Below the pieces are notes generated by a model that was given only the letters and a program-made list of their open reading frames with translations, did not search any database and had not been told where the DNA came from. The position numbers and the translations under genes are program-made. From contig NZ_OY726398.1 of assembly GCF_963378105.1 (NCBI RefSeq), positions 4,464,001 through 4,528,000 of the forward strand: 64,000 nucleotides of DNA. The letters are read 5' to 3'. The first letter of the stretch is position 1; each line of letters begins with the position of its first letter. This document shows, one piece after another, positions 51,601 to 60,600 of this stretch. The DNA is from Mycolicibacter sp. MU0102 (GTDB taxonomy: Bacteria > Actinomycetota > Actinomycetes > Mycobacteriales > Mycobacteriaceae).

Positions 51601-54600
51601 CCGACGCCGGTGGCAGTGCCGCCGTTGCCGGCGATGGCGGTGCCGGTGGCGCTGCCATCCTCTGCGGCGGTAATCCTGCCGATGCCGCCGTTGCCACCGA
51701 CACCGCCGTCAATGCCGACACCGCCGTTGCCACCTTGGCCCGTCCCGCTGGCGATGCCGCCTCCGATGGAGGTCACGACGTAGCCGCCGCCACCGTTACC
51801 CCCGGTGCCGCTGCCGCTAGCGGCTGCGCCGGTGCCGCCGGTGGCCTGACCGACGGCAACGGCACCCACGCCGTCAGCGGATATGAGTCCCTGACCACCC
51901 ACGCCGCCGTTACCACCGGTGGCGGTGTCAGAGCCATTGCCGCCGGCACCACCGTCTTTGCCAACAGCGATGCCGCTGGCGGCACCACCGTTGGTGGCGA
52001 CGACGGCCGCGCCGCCACCGCCACCGCCACCACCGCCGCCGTAGCCCGGTCCGCTACCGGTGCCCGCGGCACCCGCGCCACCGGCGCCACCGTTGCCGGC
52101 TGTCGCGGAGCTTCCGACGCCCGCGCCCTGAAGGATGCTGGCGCCCGCGCCACCCGCGCCACCGGCTCCGCCGGCCCCGTTCGCAGCACCGCCTACGCCG
52201 AGCCCCCCGGTGCCACCGTGACCGCCGGTGCCACCGGCCTGAACACCGGCCACGCCGGCGTAGCCGCCATACGAGCCGGCGGCAATGCCCTGCCCTTTAC
52301 CGCCCTGACCGCCGGTGCCTCCGTCGCTGGTCGTGCCCGCGGTGCCATCTGAACCGTTGATGCCGCCCGTGCCCGTGCCCGAGCCGGCCGCGCCGCCGGC
52401 CCCCACCGCGCCACCGCTGGCACCGTTGCCGCCGTTGCCGCCGGCACCGGCCGTCGCGTTGCTACCGCCGCCGGCGCCGCCACCGCCGTTGCCCGCGGCG
52501 CCGGCGTTGCCGCCATTGCCGCCGTTACCGCCGTTGCCGTTGGTGCCGTCGGTGCTGGAGCCACCCACCGCGCCGCCACCACCGGCGCCACCGGCGCCGG
52601 CGTCGCCACCATCGGTGCCGGACTGCCCACTGCCCGCCGTGGCGGTGAAGCCTGTGCCGCCGTTGCCACCGTCGCCACCGCGGCTACCGCTGGAACCCTG
52701 TCCGCCATTGCCGCTGCTGCCGGCAGTACCCGACACCGAGCTGCCGCCGGCGCCACCGTTGCCGCCCTGACCGAACTGATACGGCGGAACGAACGTCAGC
52801 ACACCACCGGCCCCATCGCCGCCGGCGCCACCATTACCGGCGTTCAGCGTCGCAGTGCCATCGCCACCGTTACCGCCGTGGCCGCCATCGGTGTTGACCC
52901 CGCCGTCACCACCCTTGCCGCCCTGGCCACCGTTGCCCGATCCGGCGGCATTGCCGCCGGCCGCACCCTCGCGGCCCACGCCGCCCCAGCCGCCGTCACC
53001 ACCATTGCCGCCGTTGCCGACGAGCGTGGCGTCGCCGCCGGTGCCGCCGGTAGCCAGCGCGTTACCGCCGTTACCGCCGTTACCGCCGGCGCCACCAGTG
53101 CCGGTGGCCCCCAGAGCGTTACCGCCGACACCACCGGTGCCGCCCCAACCGCCCAGACCGCCCCAGCCGCCGTTGCCGCCGTTGCCGGTGCCCAGTGCAT
53201 CGCCACCGTTGCCAGCCACCGAACCGGTGTCACCACCATTGCCGCCGTTGCCACCGGCGCCACCGTCACCGGCCACCGAGTCACCACCGCGGCCACCGAC
53301 ACCGCCACCCAGATGTGCCGTCCCGCCGGCGTCGCCGCCATTGCCGGCGTTACCCGCACCCGTGGCGTCACCGCCATCACCACCGTTGCCGCTGTGCCCG
53401 GCGTTGCCACCGTTACCGCCGGCGCCGCCAGTGCCGGTTCCCCACGCCTTACCGCCGTCACCGGCCGAACCCGAGTTCGGTCCGGCGCCGAACAGTGCAT
53501 CTCCGCCGGACCCGCCGGTACCACCATTGCCGCCGTCACCACTGGCATTGGTGGCACTCGAGCCCGCACCAGCGTTACCGCCGTTACCACCGTTACCGGA
53601 GTTGCCGCCCTTGCCTCCGTCACCGGAGCCCAGGGCGTCGCCGCCGCGACCGCCACCACCGGAGGTGCCGCCGTCGCCACCATTGCCGCCCACCTGGCCG
53701 GCACCGTTGGGACCGGAGTTACCGGCGCTACCAGCACCACCATCGCCACCACTACCGCCGACACCACCGGCGCCACCATTACCGGTCCCACGGCCCGTGC
53801 CACCGGCACCACCGACGCCACCGTTACCACCATTGCCACCGGTGTTTCCGGCCTGGCCCGCCCCGGCCACCGCGCCCGCGTTACCCGTCGCACCATTGCC
53901 ACCGCGGCCACCGACGCCGCCGGCCTGGTCGAGGCCCGCGTCACCACCGGCACCACCGGCGCCACCGTTCTGGCCGGTCACACCATCAGCGGCAAAGCCC
54001 TGACCGTCACCACCGATACCGCCATTGGCGCCGCCGCTGGACGTGCCCGCAGCGCCGTTACCACCGGCGGTGCCGGCAGTGCCCGCGCCCGTACCGGCGA
54101 GGCCGCCGGAACCGGCCGTGCCGCCGTCGGCGCCGTCGCCGCCGCGACCACCACTGCCTGCGGTGTTCCCACCGCCGCCACCGGCACCGTCGCCGCCCTT
54201 ACCGGCCGTACCGGCATTGCCACCGCTGCTGCCGTTGCCGCCGTTGCCGTTGGTGGTGCTGCCACTGCCGCCGTCGCCGCCATTGGCGCCGTTACCACCG
54301 GCCCCGGCGTTACCACCATTGGTGCCGCTGCCGCCGCTGCCGGCCGTGGCGCTGGTCCCGGCCACACCGTTGCCGCCCGTGCCCGCAGCGCCGGCGTTGC
54401 CGCCGTTGCCGCCGATGACACCATCGCCGCCCTTACCGCCGGCGCCGGCGTCACCCCCGGCCGTGCCGCTGTCACCCGGGTTGACCCCAGAAGTGCCAGT
54501 CGCGCCGTTACCACCCCCGCCGCCGTTACCGGCCTGACCGGGGTGGTAGTCATCCGGCGTGGCGTAGTCGTTGGTGCCGGCACCGGCGTTACCACCGTCG

Positions 54601-57600
54601 CCGCCTCGACCGCCGCTACCGCCGTCCTTACCGCTGCCCGCGGCGGCTGTACCGCCGTTGCCGCCCTGGCCGCCGTTGCCGGCCCAACCACCGGTGCCCA
54701 GGTTGCCGGTCTGGCCGCCGTCAGTGCCCGCGCCACCCTGACCGGCGCCGCCACCGTCGCCGCCGGCACCACCGTTACCACCGTCCAGGCCACTGCCAGC
54801 CGCGGCGTTAGCACCGGAAGCACCGCCACCGCCCTGACCGCCCTGACCGCCCCGGCCACCGTTGCCGCCGCCGATGCCAGCGATGCCCTGACCACCGGCA
54901 CCACCGTCACCGGCCTGACCACCCTTGCCGCCCGCCAGGCCGTTGCCGTCCACATCACGCAGGCCGTTGACCGCGCCCTGGCCGCCCCGGCCACCTAAGC
55001 CACCATCACCACCAGTGCCGTCAGTGCCGTCGGAGCCGCCGTTGTGTCCGGCGCCCCCGGCGCCCGCGTTGCCGCCGTCGCCACCATCAGTGCCGGCACC
55101 ACCATTACCGCCCGAACCCCACTTACCGACACCACCGGTGCCGCCCTCACCACCGGTACCACCGGACCCGCCGGCACCACCGTTGGTGGCGTTCGTGCCG
55201 ACACCGGCCTCACCACCGGTCCCACCGTTTCCGCCGGCACCGGCCGCACCCGCCGCCAAGCCGTCGAGACCGCCGGCGTAGTTGCCCGAACCGCCGTGGC
55301 CGCCGTGGCCACCGGTCCCACCGTTTCCGGCGTTACCGCCGTCGGTGGCAATCAGGCCAGAGCCACCGGCGCCGCCGTTACCGCCGTTACCGCCGCCACC
55401 AGCGTTGCCGCCGACACCGTCCGCACCGCCGGCGTCGCCACCGGTACCGCCGATGCCACCGTTGCCGCCGTCGCCACCACTACCGGCCTCACCGGCATCA
55501 CCCTGGACACCCGTGTTGCCGATGCCGTTGTTCAGAGCCCCCGCGGCACCGCCATTGCCGCCGGCACCACCGTCTCCACCGATCCCGCCCGCGCCGCCGT
55601 TCTTGTCCAGCGTCGGGTGCAGGCCCAGGGCGTGATCAGCGCCTTGGCCACCGTTGCCACCGTCACCACCGTCGGCACCGGCACCACCCTTGCCGCCACT
55701 ACCGGCGTTACCGGCCAAAGAGCCGCTGGCGCCACCGGCACCTCCATTACCGCCCGCGCCACCCGCCTGGCCCGCACCGCCGGCATGACCCGCGTCAGTT
55801 ACCGGAGCACCCGCGTTGACGTTGCCGTAGCTGGTTCCGTCAGCGCCGATCACACCGTCACCACCGGAGCCACCATTGCCGCCGCTGCCGCGGCTGCCAC
55901 CATCGCCACCGGCACCGCCGCTACCGCCACGGTCACCGGCGTTCACGCCGTTGAAGCCGTCACCGCCATTGCCCCCGCTGCCGGCGATACCGGTGATCTC
56001 GGTGCCATCCGTCCCGGTCCCACCGCTCGTGGAACCCGTTCCCGCGGTGCCCGCCTGGCCGGCGGTGCCGACCTCGCCGCCCTGGCCACCATTGCCGGCG
56101 TCGACGTGGGTGGCATCGCCATCAGCACCTCGGCCACCATCACCGGCCGTACCCGCATCGCCGCCATCACCGGCGTCACCACCGGCACCGGTGGCACCGT
56201 TCAAGCCGCCGCCGGTCGAGGTACCCCCGACGCCGCCCTTGCCGCCGTTGCCGCCATTGCCGCCACTACCGCCGGAGCCGCCAGAGCCGCCGTTGCCGCT
56301 GCCGCCATTGGCGAACGTGCCTTGGGCGCCGGTGGCCCCGTTACCGCCGCTACCACCGTCACCTGCGTTGCCGCCCGCACCGCCGGTTCCACCGACGAAG
56401 CCCGTTCCACCGGCCCCGCCGTCGCCGCCGGCCCCGCCGTTACCACCGCTTTCACCCGAATCACCGGCATTGGCACCGCTGGCACCGACGTACCCGGCGC
56501 CACCCTTACCGCCGGCGCCGCCGTTACCGCCGTTGCCCTGCGCGGCGTGAGTGGTGTTGTCGGCTTCCAGGCCGCCCGCGCCACCGTTGCCACCGGCACC
56601 GCCCTTGCCGCCGGCCGTGCCGTCGGGGTCGGCTTGGGTGCCCGCATTGCCCGCGGCACCGGTCTTTCCGTCGCCACCGCTACCGCCAACCCCCGCAGTG
56701 CCGTCAGTGGCGTGTCCGCCCCCGACCTGCTGGCCGCCATGCCCGGCGTTACCACCGACACCGCCATTGCCACCGGAAGTGCCCGCAGCCGCCGACCCAT
56801 CGGAGGCCGCGTCATAACCGCCGCCACCGGCACCACCATTGCCGCCCTTACCGGCCGAACCATTGCCACCGCTCGCGGCGTGGTTGCCGCCACCGGAGTC
56901 ACCACCGGCGCCGCCGGCACCGGCGTTACCACCATTGCCACCATTGCCACCCGCACCACCGGTGCGATCCTCGGCAGTGCCGGTGCTGCCGGTGCCGCCA
57001 TTGGCGCCATCGGTGCCGCTACCGCCCTTGCCACCCACACCACCAGCGCCATGCGCACCCGGGTTGGCACCCGTACCCCCGGCGCCACCATCGCCACCGG
57101 CACCACCATTTGTGCCCGAAACACCCGCGGCCGCACCCTCGCCCACCGCGTCATACCCGGCACCACCCTTACCACCAGCACCACCGGCACCACCGTTGCC
57201 CTGCGCCGCATGCGTGCTGCCGTCAGCCTGCAAACCACCGGCGCCGCCGTTACCGCCTGCGCCACCGGCCTGACCGATACCGCCGGCCACACCTGCAGTG
57301 TGGCTGTCAGCACCATTGGCACCGGCCTTGCCGCCGCCACCATTGCCACCGACACCGGCCGTGCCATCGGCAGCGTGTCCGCCCCCGACCTGCTGGCCGC
57401 CATGCCCGGCGTTGCCACCGACCCCGCCATTGCCACCGGAAGTGCCCGCAGCCGCCGCCCCATCGGAGGCCGCGTCATAACCGCCGCCACCGGCACCACC
57501 ATTGCCGCCCTTACCGGCCGAACCATTGCCACCGCTCGCAGCGTGGTTGCCGCCACCGGAGTCACCACCGGCGCCGCCGGCACCGGCGTTACCACCATTG

Positions 57601-60600
57601 CCACCATTGCCACCCGCACCACCGGTGCGATCCTGCGCGGTGCCGGTGCTGCCGGTGCCGCCATTGGCGCCATCGGTGCCGCTACCGCCCTTGCCACCCA
57701 CACCACCGGCGCCATGCGCACCCGGGTTGGCACCACTTCCGCCGGCGCCACCGTCACCACCAACACCACCATTGGTGCCCGAAGTGCCGGCCGCTGCGCC
57801 CGCAAGGACCGCGTCATACCCGGCACCACCCTTGCCACCAGCACCACCATTGCCGCCGACACCAGCAGTGGCGTGCGTGGTGCCATCGACCTGCAAGCCG
57901 CCCAGGCCCCCGTTGCCGCCGGCGCCACCGGAACCACCATTGCCACCGGCAACGCCCGCGGTGCTGGAGTTGGCACCGTCGAAGCCCTTACCACCCTGAC
58001 CGCCGGCACCACCCACACCCGCGGTACCAGCGGTTCCATCGAGGGCCTTGCCAACACCGTCGCCGTTGGCGCCACCGGTCCCGGCCTTGCCGGCGTTACC
58101 ACCGGCACCACCATTACCGCCGGCGGTGCCGTTCACGTTGCTGGCCGTGCCATCGGTACCGGCCGAACCCGCGGCACCTGCGCCACCGTTGCCGCCGTTG
58201 CCACCGACGCCACCCGCGCCGGCCGTGCCGTCGTTGGTGCCCTGCCCACCGGCGCCACCGGCACCACCGTTACCCCCGGCCCCACCGTTGGTGCCGCTGC
58301 CACCCGGCGTGGCTCCGATGACGCCCGCGAGGCCCGTCCCGCCCTTACCGCCGGCGCCACCGTTGCCGCCATCGCCCTGGGCGGCATGTGTCCCGTCGGT
58401 TTCCAGACCGCCCTGGCCACCGTCACCACCGGCGCCACCAGCGCCGCCATTGGTGCCGTCCACATGTCCGGTGGTGCCATCGATGCCGGCGAAGCCTGTG
58501 CCACCGGCACCACCCTTGCCGCCGACACCGGCCGAACCGTCGTTGCCGCTGCCGGCGTTGGTGCCATCGCCGTTGTCGCCGCCGGCGCCGCCCTTGCCGG
58601 CGTTGCCACCGGCCCCGCCGGTCTGACCCGCCGTACCGTCCACGTGGGTTGCCGTGCCGGCAAGACCGGCCGCGCCCGTGGCGCCGTCACCACCCGAGCC
58701 GCCGTCCCCGCCGACGCCACCGGCGCCGTGCGCTCCTGCGTTGGTGCCGGTTCCGCCGACACCACCGGCGCCACCGGCGCCACCATTGCCGCCGTTCTCC
58801 CCGGCCGCACCGAACCCAGCGCCATCCAAGCCCTCGTAGCCGGCGCCGCCCTTGCCGCCGGCACCACCGTTGCCGCCGTCGCCATCAGCGGCCCGGGTGT
58901 TGTCGGCTTTCAGGCCGCCCTGGCCGCCGTTGCCACCTGCGCCACCGGCCTGACCTGCAGTGCCGTTCGGGTTGGCCTGGCTACCATCGGTGCCGTTACC
59001 GCCGTCCTTGCCGTCACCACCGTTGCCGCCGACACCGGCAGCGCCTGCGGCCGCGCGAGAACCGTTGGCCTCCAAACCGCCGACGCCGGCGTTACCGCCG
59101 ACGCCACCATTGCCGCCCGCGGTGCCCGCCGCCGCGGCCACGTCGGCGGCGGCGTCATAGCCGGCACCGCCGACACCACCGCTGCCGCCCTTACCGGCCG
59201 ACCCGCTGAGACCGGTCGCGGCATGGTTGCCATTGCCGGAGTCACCACCGGCGCCGCCGGCACCGGCGTTACCGCCGTTGCCTCCGTTGCCGCCCGCGCC
59301 ACCATCGGGGTTGGTGGCGTCTCCGGCGGTTCCGGCCCCGCCATTGGCGCCATCGGTGCCCGAGCCGCCCTTGCCGCCGACGCCGCCGGCGCCGTGAGCC
59401 CCCGCCGTCGAACCGGTGCCGCCGACACCGCCGTCGCCGCCGGCACCACCATTGCCGCCTGAAATACCCGGGCCGGCACCGGCACCCAGGGCGTCATAGC
59501 CGACGCCGCCCTTGCCGCCGGCGCCACCATCGCCACCGACGCCGTCCACCGCACGCGTGGTGCCGTCGGCCTGCAAGCCACCCTGCCCGCCGTTACCACC
59601 GGCGCCACCATTCGTACCGGCCTTGCCATCAGGATCCAGCGCGCTGCCCGCGGCACCGGCCGCACCGTCCTTGCCGTCGCCCCCAGCGCCACCGGCACCG
59701 GCGGTGCCCGCCGCCGCATGCGTGCCATCAACGCGCAGACCACCCAGACCCGCATCACCACCGGCACCACCATTGCCACCAGCCGTACCCGCCGCAGCGG
59801 TGCCATCCGAGGCCGCGTCATAACCCGCACCACCGGTACCACCGCTGCCGCCCTTACCGGCCGTGCCCGCCGTGCCGCTGCCGGCCTGACCACCAGCGCC
59901 CTGACCACCGAGACCGCCATGCCCGGCGTTGCCACCAGTGCCGCCGGCCTCACCCGCGCCACCGTCCACATGCGTCGCAGTCCCGTCCGCGCCGTCAGCG
60001 CCGTCGAGACCCTCACCACCGCTACCACCGTTGCCACCCACACCGCCGGCACCCTGGGAGCCGGCCGCGCCCGCGGCAGCATTGGGTATGAACCAGCCGC
60101 CGGCGCCACCGGCACCGGCCGTACCCGCGGCACCACCATTGCCGCCTACTCCACCATTGCCACCACCGGTGCCGTCGACGTCGAGACTGGTGCCATCGGC
60201 TCCCTCGGCACCCGCACCGCCGGCACCGCCCTTACCGCCGTCACCGGCCGCGCCGCCCTTACCGCCGGCGCCGAACCAGTACGAACCCCGGCCACCAGCG
60301 CCGCCGTTACCGCCGGCACCACCCTTGCCGCCGTTACCTCCGTTGCCATCGCCACCGTTGGCGAAGCTGCCGGCCAACCCGGCCGCACCGGCAACCCCGT
60401 CACCGCCCTGGCCGCCGACGCCCGCCGTGCTGAACAGACCCCACAGCGCAGCATCACCACCGATGCCACCGGTTCCACCGACGCCACCGACCGTGGTCGC
60501 GTCGCCGCCGGCACCACCGTCACCTCCGTGGCTGAACCAGGCGAACAGACCCGCGGCGCCACCGTCACCACCGTCACCACCGTCAATGCCATCACCGCCG

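Noticed and set aside
45681..52352. Plus-strand frame of 2223 codons
   Set aside because: It is antisense to the solenoid half of giant gene C and has the same codon-driven composition as other shadow frames.
55044..59462. Plus-strand frame of 1472 codons
   Set aside because: It is antisense to the PGRS half of giant gene C; composition is dictated by the repeat.
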